Shown in pieces: positions 32,234 through 44,164 of a stretch of DNA of 64,000 bases. The notes beneath the pieces are model-generated. The model was not told where the DNA came from, ran no database searches, and worked only from the letters and a program-made list of their open reading frames with translations. The DNA is from Orychophragmus violaceus (lineage: Eukaryota > Streptophyta > Magnoliopsida > Brassicales > Brassicaceae): assembly GCA_030180135.1 (NCBI GenBank), contig CM058231.1, positions 52,958,235 to 53,022,234 on the forward strand, read 5' to 3'. A program made the translations under genes and the position numbers. Position 1 is the stretch's first letter. Each line of letters starts with the position of its first letter.

Positions 32234-33190
32234 TTATGATTCATACTCTCCATCTTCAGTAACAATCATAGCTCTCTGGTTTGGGAATTCTATTGACATA
32301 TGTCCCCTGCCCCTGCATCTTAAACAAGTGATATCACGATTTCTAGATTGATTAGAGGAAGAAGACTTAACTTGCACTGCACGATTCTGGTCATTAGTTT
32401 TGAAACGGTTATCAACTACCACTGCCTTGCCCTTGTCTATGGGCATTGATGGAGCAACATAAGGCTTGGTGTTGTTGTTGTTACATGGCTGATCTAGTTT
32501 GGAACGGTTGCTTCCCTTCTTCTTGAGGTGTTGCTCGGCTTGAATGGCATGATGAAGAAGATCCCTTACGTCATGCTGCTCAAACTCCTCATAGTACTCT
32601 TCCACACTCTTTGTTCCCCGAGACAATTTTAGAAATTTTCTTTGTAAGTCTCTATGGAAATAAGGAGGAACATACCTTCTTCTCATATGAAACATCATGT
32701 ATGTCCATGAGTTGAGTAGTGGATAGCTGTTCCTTTTCCTGTTTGAAACCTCTCTATCCCACCAAGATAAGGCATGTTCAGTGAGTTGGGCTGTAGCTAG
32801 AGTAAGCTTCTTCTGCTCAGTGTAGTCATAGTATGTGAAGATATGGTTCATGCGCCTCTCCCATTAAAGGTAGGCTTCTGGGTCAACACGGACATCAAAG
32901 TGAGGTGGTATGAGCTTCAAGTTATGGTTCTTATGTTCTGGTGGCTCATTCATCTCCTCATCTTCATCTGACCCGCCTGGTTGCCTTGGACCTCTCCTTC
33001 GGTGTCTATGCTCTTGTTGGTTATGTCCTTGTCCATCAGTTACATGAGGGCCTTGTGGAGGTGGTGGAGGTTGTTCCACTCTATCAAGCCTGGCTCCAAG
33101 TGCTTGGAACTGTGTTTACATTTGATTTTTCATATTGGTTAGCATGATCATCATAGCCGCAAGAGGCTCGCCCACATCATTGTCTCCCAT
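32234..33190 (-). pseudogene. G2 gag
   Basis: ATG at 33188-33190 (MGDNDVGEPLAAMM). A Pro/Gln-rich and acidic N-terminal part follows, a stop near 32864, then the capsid-like frame 32234-32851 with YYDYTEQKKLTLATAQL, ALSWWDREV and GTKSVEEYYEEFE. The zinc knuckle CLRCRGRGHMSIEF has lost its last Cys (Phe instead). An earlier stop occurs near 33119. Confidence 0.85.
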
Positions 33191-33800
33191 TGTTTATCAC
33201 CTAAAAGAAAGGAGCAAACAAGTGAATGCTCCTGTTTAATGATAGTAAACAAACAATTAAGGGTTGAATGAGCTTTATTATATTTAGTTGTGGATCAAAA
33301 ACGTTTTGGAAAAGTTATTGAAAGCAAAAGTAAAGATGATCAAAATCGGTATATCTCTTTTTAGCAAAAAGGAAAAGTTCCTACTATTGAATCTTCTGTT
33401 TCAACCTACTGATTTCTCACTATAATTAAGTATTGGTTGTGTTCTTATGAGTGAACATATATAAAAGATCAAGGGGTCGAAACATCCACAAACATTTTAG
33501 GGTTTTCACAAGTTTAAAATCGGTAAATCCTAGATCAAAAAAGGAAAGTTTGTTCTTAATGGTTTCTTGCTTAACTAGCCGGCTTTTCCAATAAAAAGGA
33601 GGTTGGTTGTACTCCTTAAGTGAGTATGCAAGAGGTTGCAAAAGAATCAAACAAAGATCTAAGGTAGTTTTTTTAATATATAAAGTTAGAAACCGAGGAA
33701 TCAAAAACTATAACTAACAAGCAATTGAAATCTGAACTTAAACTTAAATAGAAGCAAAACAAAGAGAAAAGTGATGAAGTTGACACAACCTGTCAGAATC
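33191..33800 (-). other. G2 untranslated leader
   Basis: About 600 bp between primer site and gag ATG; A/T-rich, no gene. A near-repeat of a 'CTATTGGAA...CTTAAG' type segment occurs around 33380-33450 and 33560-33640. Confidence 0.6.
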
Positions 33801-33816
33801 TTCAGCTCTGATACTA
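33801..33816 (-). other. G2 primer binding site (mutated)
   Basis: Minus TAGTATCAGAGCTGAA, four bases inside the LTR end; tRNA-iMet type with TGG changed to TAG. Confidence 0.7.
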
Positions 33817-33820
33817 AAAA

Positions 33821-34725
33821 TGATACACGTATGGTCTCGAAGGCTTTAAGAAGCTGAATCCGAGATTGGTTGATTGAATAGATGGCACTTGGGCTCTTTC
33901 TACTCAACCAGGGATAGGATGGAAGCATTGGCGGATTAAAGTGAACCACAATAGAGGTGAGAGTCTATTGATAAATCACAAGAACTTCTACAACTCGAAC
34001 TTGGCTCAGGATAAGAAGAAGGTAGGCACAAAGCTTAAAGCTATTGAACTGAATTTCTTATTATGTTAAAACTTGAAGGCCTTAAGAGGCTACAAGGAGA
34101 CCTTTATAGCTTAAGTCTCGACATAATATAAAAGGAAAGAGTTTAAAACAAGAACACTATGAAAATTTAAAGGATAGAAGTGTAATTAGAGCTCTTTGGT
34201 AGTTTGGGCATAAGAGCTACCTCATTAAAAATCTTAGCAAGGAAAACCACTTGGGACAAAAACTTGCTTAAGGGAAAAAGAGTGTAGTCTATGGCCCAAG
34301 AGGGATGCACGAGAGGTTGGCCATTGTTTTGAGCTTCAAAAGTGGACATGCCTTCATATAGGTGATAACCGGATATGTCTTTATTGTTGGATCGGTCTGG
34401 TCACCTCCCCTCACATCTTGGTCTGGATCTTCTTATTTCTGAATTGTAGACTCAATTAGCTTGATTTCAATAGCTGGCTTTACCGCATTGCTCTCATGTT
34501 TTGCAAGATGGTCAATGGTTCCAACTGGATGATCTCCACGCTTAGAAATGAGCCATGGTGCCTTTGTGTCTTCTGAGTTTCTGGCTTCTGGTCCTAGCTT
34601 CTCCAACTGCTCCAAGGACATGTTGAACTTATGTTGTATGTTCCTGGTCATTGGTCCACTTAGAACAATTGGCGCAACAATCTCCTTTTTCCTAGGTGCG
34701 TGCATCATGGTCCATGTCCTCATTA
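33821..34725 (-). repeat. G2 5' LTR
   Basis: 905 bp, homologous along its whole length to 28011-28921; outer end TAATGAGGACATGG (the TG has become TA), followed by the TTTTG duplication. Confidence 0.85.
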
Positions 34726-35341
34726 TTTTGTCTGCATAAACCTTCTGACGATCTTGATCTTGATCAAACACAGAGGTGTTCAACATGGTCAACAATACAA
34801 TACCTCATATAATAACATTCTGATATTTTAATGATACTTGTTGTTTTAAAGAAACTCCACTAATGGCAAGTGATTCTCTTAGTTTTACCCTAATTTAGAA
34901 AATAAGCACGTAACATATCCTCTTAGGCTTGGATGGTTCACTCAAAATGTCTATCTATATGCGGTTGGTAAGTTGTACTCATGTGTATCTTCACGCCGAA
35001 CAATTTTTGAAAAGCCATCCAAAAACCGTGCATCTTTAAAGAACAAACAACCACTACCATCTCCAAGTCATGGTTCAGATTATCCTCTTTGTGATCACTT
35101 GCTCCTTCTGTATCACAGAACACTCAAACCTCATCTTTGATGTGTCTTTAAATACATGAAATACCACTATCGGTCAAGGTAGTACTAATAATATCTTACT
35201 AATCAATTTCTTCTTCAAACTGCAAAAATACTCTTGCATTCCTCCGACCACTCATACTTAACATCTTTGTCTACCAAACGAGTCGATAGATTATCCAGCA
35301 TCACAAAACCTTCAACGAACTAGCCCACTAATCTTATGAAC
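34726..35341 (-). pseudogene. G3: Tekay-like reverse transcriptase/RNase H/integrase (right piece)
   Basis: Minus strand from 35330 down: LVEGFVMLDNLSTRLVDKDV and KYEWSEECKSIF (end of reverse transcriptase), NHDLEMVVVV (RNase H, the NYPTHDLEMAAVV site), then directly HGFWMAFQKLFG and HMSTTYQPHIDRHFE (integrase core end), TIQA.EDM and DRQKVYADK. The jump from RNase H to integrase shows an internal deletion of several hundred codons. Cut on its upstream side by C3 at 35342. Confidence 0.75.
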
Positions 35342-36180
35342 TGTTGGGAAAACACAAAACACGACAGTCGCGCAACGGAATATAGTTTTCCGCACTTGTG
35401 TGAGTCTGTGAGAAAAATATGTACAATGGCAGAAACAAGCTCAAAATGCAATGTAAAGAGCTGCAATTTTTACGTGGAAGACCTCTTTGATGTTACAATG
35501 AAAAACCACGGGACCGTAATCCACTCAAAATCCACTATAGCAAATAGATTGAGTTACAACCACGTCCTCCTTGTTCCACAGAAAAAAATCCAGAGAGTAA
35601 GGCTCAACAAGAGCAATCTCCAACACAAAGAATCAACAACAGAGCTATACAAAATCTCAGAAATATGCAGCCTCAAACGACATCACGTTCACTAAGATTC
35701 CGGTCGACATTTCCAATCCCCACCGTTCAAATCTTAGACAAACAAGTCAAGAACACCTCTGAAAATTTCAGCTTAATCAGAGAAGAGCCCACTATTGAAT
35801 TTTCCAAACAACCAATAATGGACTTAGTCACTTTAAAACATAACAGCTCAACTAAAACTCTGATCTACAACAAATCAACCGTTGAAATTTAAAACCCACC
35901 TTTGAATCTGAATCTAACAGAGTCATGAAGCGTTTCCAAAAATTTCAGCCAGATCGGAACAGTTTTGGTAGTACGATCGACGCCCTGAAAGACTGGCAAA
36001 CTCTGGTTTTCTTCTTCTCTTCTCCCTCTCTTCTTTCTCTCTTCTTCCTTTTTTATTTTTTTTTTCTTTCTTTTGTCATTACAAAATAAAAAAAAAGATT
36101 ATGAGATATATAAAAGATATATGGGCTAAAGTATAATTATTCAGTCCCACATATTCGTCCACTAGGAAGGATTGCCGACA
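35342..36180 (-). repeat. C3 3' LTR and adjacent polypurine tract
   Basis: 839 bp; minus TGTCGGCAATCC...TTCCCAACA. The purine tract AAACAGGGAGTT on minus is at 36181-36192. The 119-aa open frame on plus inside it is not a known protein. Confidence 0.75.
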
Positions 36181-36239
36181 AACTCCCTGTTTAACTAGGT
36201 GGAGGAAACAGATATATCGGCTATCTCTCGACAAACTTC

Positions 36240-39200
36240 AAGCATCCCTCTCGGCAATGACTTAAGTCATCATATCAGTGCCATTATCATTTGTATGAAC
36301 TTTCACAAGTTCCACTTCCTTAGAAGCAACCACATCACATATCCAATGATACCTCTTGTTATTTTGTTTTGAACGCAAATGAAATGTCGAGTTCTTCCCG
36401 AGATAAATTGCGCTTGACTATTACAAAGTATCTCATACGTTTCTTTCTTGAAACCAATCTCATCAATAAAATTATTCATCCAAAACAAATCCTTACAAGC
36501 TTCCGTTTTGGATATAAACTCAGCTTCAATGATAGAAAGTGAAACATACTTTTGCAACCTTGATTGCCATGCCACATCTCCTCCTGTTACTAAGTAACCC
36601 GAAGAAGACTTACTGGAATCAACATCCCCAGCCATTTCAGCTTCTGTATAACTAATATGCAATGGCTTATCACCTCCAAAGGTAAGCTTCAAACTAGAAT
36701 TTCGTCGAAGATATCTAAAAATCCACGTCACAAACATTCCAATGTTCCCTTCCTGGTTCCGAAAGAAACCGACGAACTGTTCCAACTACATGAGCTATAT
36801 ATGGTCTTGTATAAACCATAGCTTACATCAAGTTACCAACTTCAGAACCATATGGAACCCTTGCATATCTTCCTTCTCTGCATCTGTATTCGAACTGTAT
36901 TGGCCAGTTTATTTAAAGTGTGTAGCAAGAGGAGTGCTTACAACTTTAGACTTGTCCATGTGAAACCTTTGAAGTACCTTCTCAATATACTTCTCTTGAG
37001 ACAAGTGAATCAGTATCTCACTTCTATCTCAAACAATTCTTATACCAAGAATCTGCTTCGCTGGACTTAAATCTTTCATGGCAAAGGACTTGCTAAACTG
37101 CTTCTTAAACTCATGAATTATGCTCAAGTTTCTGCCCACAATCAATATGTCGTCAACATACAGCAACAAGATGATAAAATCATCGTTACCAAAAACCTGC
37201 ACAAATACACAATGATGTGAAGTAGTATCCGTATATCCTTTTTATATGTGTTGTTGTTCTATAGGGCTTTGGTTCTAACTGTAGAAAAAAGAACCATACT
37301 CCCCCATAACCGACTTAAACTTCTTGTACCTCGGTGCTTGCTTCAATTCGTAAAGACTTTTTTTTCAAGCGACAAACTAAATCCTATTTTTCCTTTTTCA
37401 CAAAGCCTTCTGGTTGTAACATGTAAATCTCATCCTCCAAATCACCATGAAGGAATGCCGTCCTTACATCCATTTGCTCAACCTCTAGATCAAGACTCAC
37501 TGCCAATCCAAGTACAACCTGAATGGATGATATCTTCAGAACACGAGAAAATATTTCACCATAATCAATCCCCTTCTTTTGGCTGAATCCTTTCACAACC
37601 AATCTAACCTTGTATCGAGGTAGCAAACTGTTATCTTCATAGGTAATCCTATACACCTACTTATTAAGCAACGCCTTTTTACCCTTAGGCAATTTCACCA
37701 ACTCATGTGTGTCGTTCTCATCAAAAGAACCTATTTCCTCTCCTATGGATTCTAACCAGTAAGTAACACATACTCACTAGGATCATACCTTTTTTTTTAT
37801 GGTATTCTAACAAGAGGTAGGTTCTCGGTAGTTGGTGTCGCATCATGATCGTCACTATGATCACCAACACCATCATCATCATGTGCGGGAGCATCAAATG
37901 CACCAGGTGTATCAACACGAACCTCACCTTCATTCTGGCCATGAACTGATGTAAAAGTAAAAACCATTGAATCAATCAAACCTTCATTTCACAAAGCTGG
38001 TTTTACAATATACCCAATGTCCTTAATCATTTGATCTTCCATGAATACAACATTTGTGCTCCTAATGAACTTCTTCTCAACGGGATCATAAAATTTGTAT
38101 CCAAACTCATCCTGACCATAACCATTGAAAAAACATTGTTGCGACTTCATCTCAAGCTTCGATCTTTCGTCTTTAGGAATGTGCACGGAATCCTTGCACC
38201 CAAAGATCCTTAAATTATTGAAAGAAACATTCTTTTCAGTCCAATCTCTCTCTAGAATGTCAGCATCCAATGGAGCACTTGGTGACAAATTCAACATGTG
38301 AAAACTGAGCTTAAATCTTTACCCCAAAAGTTCATCGGTAAGCTTGACTGGGAAATCAAACATTTGATCCCCTCGATAATCGTTTTGTTCATCCTCTCAC
38401 CCAACCCATTCAACTGTGGAGTCTTAGGCTTTGTAAATTGATGCCTAATACCATGTTCCCTTCAATAAGCATCAAATTATCCACGATACTCATCACCATT
38501 ATCACTACGGATACACTTAAACTATTTCTCTTCTATCTCTAAACCAATGCAACAAAATGCTTGAAATATCCAAAACCTGATCCTATGTCTTCATATTGAA
38601 AACCAAGAACTTCCTCGAATGATCATCAGTGAACATGACAAAATATGATGCATTACTTAGATATTTTTCTTCATTGGACCACACACATCTGAATTCACCA
38701 AATCAAGTATCTCAGGTTTTGTCAAAGGTGCATAAGAATTAAACGATACTATGTGTTGTTTTCCAGCAAAATAATGCGCACACTTCTATAAGTGAAAACC
38801 GGAGATCCCTGGAATAACATCCTTCTTTGACAACACATACTATCTCTTCTCGCTCATATGGCTGAAGCACTTCATGGCATCATTATTCTCCACAGCATTA
38901 AAAATGTGTTTGGAGACCCTAGTCTGCATCCAATAGAAAGATAAAGACTTATCACCTCGAGCCAAAACAATAGAACCTCGTGAGAGCTTCCATTTACAAC
39001 CACCGAATAAACTGTAGAAATCCTCATCATCAACTCTTCCCGTAGAAATTAGATTCAACTGAATATCTGGGACATGCTTAACTCCTTTAAGAATAGGTCT
39101 AATACCAAGACTCGTCTCCAAGCAAATATCACCAATCCCAAAAACCTGAGCCCAACCGTCATTACCCATTTTCACAGAACCATAACTACTTGGAGTGCAG

Positions 39201-39990
39201 GTAGTGAACGTTGCTGAAAATGGAGTGTAGGTAGTGAACAAATCCTGTTGCATGTGTAGTAGCTCCACTATCAAAAATCCAACTAGTGTCTTGGCATGCA
39301 ACATTAATGACATCACTCTCAAGAAGAATAAGAAACTGATCCTCAGTGAAAGTCACCCGATCTTCACCAACACCTTGATGATTTCCTTACTTGCTATCCT
39401 TTTTCAATTTCTAGCAATCTTTCTTCATGTGCCCTTTTTTATGGCAGTAGTGGCACTCCAAATTCACAAATTTATTAGATTTTCTTCTTCTCTTGTTCTT
39501 GTCCTTTTTGGGCTCTCGGTATGAACTCCTCCCCCTGACTCAGTAACCATAACATCTGAACGTGAGGAACTAGGATTCGAGTACCTTCTCGTTTACTCAT
39601 TCAAGACAATGTTCTTCACTAATTCCATCGAAATAACACCATTCACTTCGGAGTTGCAAAGAGACATTGTAAATACTTCCCAAGAATATGGTAATGTACC
39701 AAGAAGTCACAAATCGTGAATCTCATCTTCACACGTAATACCCATGTCAGACATCTTATTGAGCAATCCATGAAACATATTCAAGTGATCTGTCATCGGA
39801 GTACCATCTTGATACCTCAACGCATTCAACTTCTTGATCACGAACATCTTATTATTCTCGGTCTTCCGAACATACAACTGCTCTAGCTTCAACAACAAAG
39901 AACGAGCATTAGACTTTGTTTCAATATAATGCAAACATTATCATCTACCCACTGCCTTATCGAACCAGAAACTTGTCGATGCAGAAACTT
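36240..39990 (-). pseudogene. C3 gag-pol remnant
   Basis: Minus strand, in order: gag piece 39707-39934 (LLLKLEQLYVRKTENNKMFV, YQDGTPMTDHLNMFHGLLNK); a zinc-knuckle-like C-H-Y-C...K-K-G-T segment near 39430; protease DTSWIFDSGATTHAT (about 39260-39300); gag-pre-integrase region; integrase end 37989-38297 (RIFGCKDSVHIPKDERSKLE); reverse transcriptase with YKVRLVVKGFSQKKGIDYGE and VEQMDVRTAFLHGDLEDEIY (37384-37656) and YVDD (37149-37160); RNase H (36303-36785: EAEMAGDVDSSKSSSGYLV, AWQSRLQKYVSLSIIEAEF); tail VHTNDNGTDMMT. Closest in style to Tnt1-94. Confidence 0.85.
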
Positions 39991-40038
39991 CCATTGATCA
40001 TCAATTTTCTAATCATGTTTCTTCTCCTGGAAAACCGG

Positions 40039-41209
40039 TGATATATCATGGTTTTTATAGGTTTTCAACCATGATATAGTTGTATATATTGAGTCTTTAA
40101 CCTGGTTTTTAGAGTCTATTGAGTCTTCTACAGGTAGGCTTGCGTTTGGAGCAAAAGATGGAATTAAAGAACGTTTCTGGTGATTTGTGCAACGAGCTGA
40201 AGTTGGTGTCTCGGCCACGACTGGATGTCGACCGACACTAACCCTGATGTCGGTCGACACTGAGAGCGACCGCGAGTTTAAGACATCTTTTGAATAATTG
40301 CATAATTGCCCAGAAGTTTCCCTAATTCTAATTTAGTCCCAAAACGTGTTTAGAGGTTTTTAATTAGGTTTTTGAAAGCAGACTCATTATTCAATCTTCT
40401 ACTTTTGTTCTTTTTTTCCTTGCTTTGGAGATTGAGAGATTTTGGCTAGGGGCTGATTCTTGCTACTTGTAACCTTGAGAGAAGGTTTTCGTACCCCTTT
40501 ACTTTTATCTATTCAATCTTTGGTTTTCTATTCAATGATGTATTGTTTAACTGATAATATGTCTGAGTAGTCACCTAGTTAGATTTAGGAATTCTCATAA
40601 AGGTCTTAAGCATGTTTGACAACTGATTCAATAGGATTCACCATCTGTTTGTTCATCACCTAAGTTGTGCTTAATACTGAATTCTGGACTGATCACCTAG
40701 GGTTTAGAACTGAGATATTTGACAATAGCGCGAGATTGTGAGTTAATCTGAACGAACTTAGTGTTGGCAATTTGACTAGATACAAAGAGATTTGGTTTAG
40801 GAGAATTGTGAACCGATAGAACTTGTTCTTAATGCTTGTTTAGAACTCTAGGATCACAAAGAGATTTGGATCGCTAGGTTGCTAGATATAGAAATAATCT
40901 CAGCGAGAGTTGAATTGTTTAGCATTGTGTTTCTAGTTCTTGAACATGTGTTTAATCTGAATCCGATTAGTTAAGTGTCTAGCATTGCATAATTCCCGAG
41001 AACTTCCTAAGTCTGACGCCTTTCTCTTATTGAAAACACCTTTCTATTTACTTGCTTTTTGTTTAATGCTTTCTGGGATTGATTTAGCTTAACTTTACAA
41101 CATATAATCTGTCGTGTGACCGTGAGTCCTTGTGGATTCGATACCCTAAGTACTATATTCGCGTATCTGTGCACTTACAGTAGAATAGGGATAAAACTTT
41201 GACCTTTCA
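40039..41209 (+). repeat. At1 (Athila) 5' LTR
   Basis: 1171 bp, TGATATATCATGG...CCTTTCA. Homologous to the At2 and At3 LTRs but clearly more diverged. Its U3 holds a CGATCG-type palindromic module at about 40225-40260. The LTR start forms a hairpin (TATATCATGG / CCATGATATA). Confidence 0.92.
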
Positions 41210-41215
41210 AGTTTT

Positions 41216-41233
41216 TGGCGCCGTTGCCGGGGA
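41216..41233 (+). other. At1 primer binding site (tRNA-Asp)
   Basis: TGGCGCCGTTGCCGGGGA, exactly complementary to the 3' end of plant tRNA-Asp including CCA; starts 6 bp after the LTR end. Typical of Athila. Confidence 0.92.
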
Positions 41234-41423
41234 CTTAACTGAGTTCGCCGATAGATTTTGTTTTAAAGTTTAGTCTAAGTCATTTTTATTTTATTTGTTA
41301 CTGATTTTTCTCGGTTTTGCTTGTTTTGTTGCTGCAAGAATTGACAGACGCATCCAGTGTCGACCGACATCACTTTTAGTGTCGCTCGACATCGACCTCG
41401 AAACAGTGTTTTGAAGTCAGTGT

Positions 41424-41562
41424 ATGCCTGGTCGAAATACCCGAACCAAGCAGAGCGAAGAACTTTTGAACCTCGGACTTGAGGAGCTTGCTAAACTAGA
41501 GAGGACGAACAGAAAGGGTCAAAGAACAAGAATGATGAACAATCGTTTGATTTTGAGACCAG
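41424..41562 (+). pseudogene. At1 gag, N-terminal piece
   Basis: ATG at 41424 opens MPGRNTRTKQSEELLNLGLE, homologous to the start of At3 Gag. The frame is clean to 41562, where At2 is inserted; it resumes at 57650. The 214-bp leader before it (41210-41423) contains a CGATCG-type module at 41356-41390. Confidence 0.85.
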
Positions 41563-42749
41563 TGATAGGGTCAGGTTTTAATCCTATTCTACTGCAAGTC
41601 CACAGTTAAGTGATTGTAGTATATAGGGTATCGAATCCACAGAGACTCTGGTCTCGATAGATTAGAACGGTAGGAATTTAAACTAAGAAGAAAGCAATTT
41701 GTAGTAAACTAAATAGCAAAGCAAGAAAGTAAACAAGTAGCAGATTATCGGTGGTGAAAGCAGTCAATTAAAGGCGCTAAGTCTAGGGTGTCCTCAGGAA
41801 ATCAGACAAGCAGACAAACCAATCAGTCATAATCTAATTAAGCACAGTTCTAGAACTCAAATCACGGATATAGAATTAACCAAATCTCTTTGCGAGAATT
41901 CTCTAAGTCTAAGTGCAGTAATCCAAATTCCTTTGCAATTACTAACAGATTAAACCAGCATTAATTTCAAGTTCGATATGTTCACAATTAAATTAAACCA
42001 AATTCCTTTGCGAGAAGTTTAATTGCTCAACCTAAATAGTTCAGATTCTAAACCACACTCTCGTGTCGTATTTAGCAACCTAAGATCTAGATTCTAATTG
42101 ATCAGGTTAGAACTAGCATTAAACTCAATTTAGATCGATTCTATTCATGTGAATCCTTAACTGAATTAAACAAGTCTAGCAAGTCATGAAATCCTTAATG
42201 AGAAACCCTAAACCTAACTATGAATCTACTCAGACATGATTAATGAAACATAAATCGTAGAATAAATAGATTGCATATAAGAAATTAAATAGAAAAAGGG
42301 GTTCGAAATCTTCTCCAAAATAGATGAAGTACAGGATTAGATCAGCCCCAAAGGCTCTAAAAATATCTTAGCTCTAAGTATGAAAGCGTATGTAAAATAA
42401 ACACCAAAATCCTAATTATATAGGCTTAATCTCGGCTTGGGCTTCTTCGTAAATACTGGAAACTTCTGGGCCAAAGTGCAAAATCTTAAATCTTCATTAA
42501 ACCGCCGTATCGGCCCAACTCGCTAGTGTGTCGATCGACACCAAAGGTGTGTCGATCGATGCATGATCTCAAAATCGGACAGTGAGCTCAATCTCTCGGC
42601 CAATCACGCCAAAAATCCCCAAAATGCTCCAATATCTCCAATTCTGCTCCAAACCTGATTATACCTGTAATAGACTCTAAAAGAACACAAAAAGACTCTA
42701 AAACACAATTATATCATGGCATAAAACCGGTAAAAACCATGATATATCA
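41563..42749 (-). repeat. At2 3' LTR
   Basis: 1187 bp; minus TGATATATCATGG...GACCCTATCA. Contains a CGATCG-type module (about 42525-42564). The polypurine tract AGTGTGGGGGAGT on minus is at 42750-42762. Confidence 0.93.
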
Positions 42750-44164
42750 ACTCCCCCACACTTAGCCTTTGCTTGCCCTCAAGCAAAACAGAGAACTAGA
42801 ATGTAGTGAAGAGGTTTGAAAACTCTTCAGAAACTATTTTCATCTTAGAAGCAGCAACACTCAGATTCCCCTTAGTAAACCAAATGAAAGAATCAACCTG
42901 CAGACATCAAGACCAACATATACTTCCCCCACACTTAGCAACTGTCCTAAGTAAACTCCACAATCACATTCACGCATTCAAATTCTCCCTACTGACTTCT
43001 GCAAGTATTTAAGTGCGGTCTCACCTAAGTAGTATTGATCAAAGGTACATGGACTCTTACCATATCAGCTCTAGACCACCATACTATCTTTCTCTAGTCC
43101 CTTTCTTCTCTTTTCCCTTCCCTAGCATTCTGATTTTTCCCCATTGCGTATCATTTTATTTTTTTTATCAGTGCTCTTCCCGTTAAGGGGTGTACTTTGG
43201 ACACATTCCATGGATGCACGGGATATGAAAGTTGTAGCTACCATTCCCATGACCACTTCGGAGTTACTAACTCATCCTCAGTTTATTATCTTTTTGTTTT
43301 TTTTTTTATTTTATGGAAGGGGAGAAGGGAACTAAATAGGACAGGTTTACAGGCTGTGTCAGAACTAACAAGGGAATCCGACACAAAGTATACAAAGCCC
43401 TTAGGTGAGAAATCTAAGTCAGTATTAAGGTGAAGTCAGTAAAAGGATCCTATGATACCTGAAGTGATGTGGGTGTTCTCAGTAGGTTGATCCATGTCTG
43501 GGTTTTCTAATAGTCAGAGATAATCTGCAGTTTCATCCCAATGGTTACTTAAGTTCCTGCAAGTGCTGCTAATCTTCTAAAAAAATCATTGTTTCTTACT
43601 TAAAAGTTTTGACTCAATAAAACAAATTTTGAAAAATTTAACTGACTCTAAGAAAACAAAAGAAAGAAGTTAGTAGAATCTCCCGCACACTTAAGACACA
43701 CTGTCCCCAGTAGTGTCAAGCGAAGGTTTGGCAAAATGAAAGAAAAATTTGTTTAAGGAATGGTTAAGTTCTGTCGGGGTTTACCTCTGTCGCTCAGGCA
43801 TCGATCGTTGCACTAGGTGCATCGACCGTTGCTAGGCGATTTTTCGTGTATGATCGATCGTTGCTCAGGACCGCAACGATCGCTGCAATGCAATTTCGAT
43901 CGTGTTGTGACGATCGACACAGTGGTGTGTCGATCGACGCACTGCGTATATCGGATCAGTCAGTAAGTTAGCAGGTTAGTCCGTTGGTAAAACCAAGTTT
44001 TCGTTCCTGCAAGCTGAAAACACTAAAAACAGAGTAAAATCAAGGCAACAAATGTATCTAATCAAGCACAACCATCCAAACATAGTACCATACTAAAAAT
44101 CAAAAGAAAAAGTGCAAAAGAAAAAGAAAATCAGAGTACAGAACCGAATGTCTTGAGATGACAG
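42750..44164 (-). other. At2 3' untranslated region
   Basis: Conserved with At3 62460-63489 but without a gene. Features: terminal purine tract (42750-42762), a second CTAAGTGTGGGGGAAGT tract (about 42922-42940, minus), a third, degenerate one (about 43680-43695), a T run near 43302, and a cluster of CGATCG-type modules (43796-43955). Confidence 0.8.

Larger units (their letters stand above)
28011..34725 (-). mobile_element. CRM-type chromovirus G2, full length but decayed
   Basis: 6.7-kb element on minus with LTRs at 28011-28921 and 33821-34725, flanked by TTTTG at 28006-28010 and 34726-34730. The LTR starts TGATGAAGACATGG, directly after a purine tract, and the polyprotein reads through the tract into the LTR. 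That trait, with the DGGSC protease, fits the centromere-associated CRM clade. LTRs differ by roughly 6% over the first 200 bp plus indels, so the insertion is old. It is inserted into the integrase region of G3. Confidence 0.88.
35342..40038 (-). mobile_element. Decayed Tnt1-like Ty1/copia element C3
   Basis: Minus-strand copia with 3' LTR (35342-36180), polypurine tract, pol and gag. The upstream (right) part is cut by Athila At1 at 40039, so the gag N-terminus, leader and 5' LTR are missing from this window. Every domain has stops or frameshifts. Confidence 0.85.

Noticed and set aside
28011..34725. G2 as a tandem LTR-internal-LTR-internal concatemer, because polyprotein-end sequence follows both LTR copies
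   Set aside because: The polyprotein end lies inside the LTR: the purine tract GAAGAAGGAGGGAG, the TGATGAAG start and the TTTTG duplication all place the LTR edges at 28921 and 34725.
41216..41233. tRNA-Asp gene fragment
   Set aside because: Only the 18 bp complementary to the tRNA 3' end are present, at the primer-site position.
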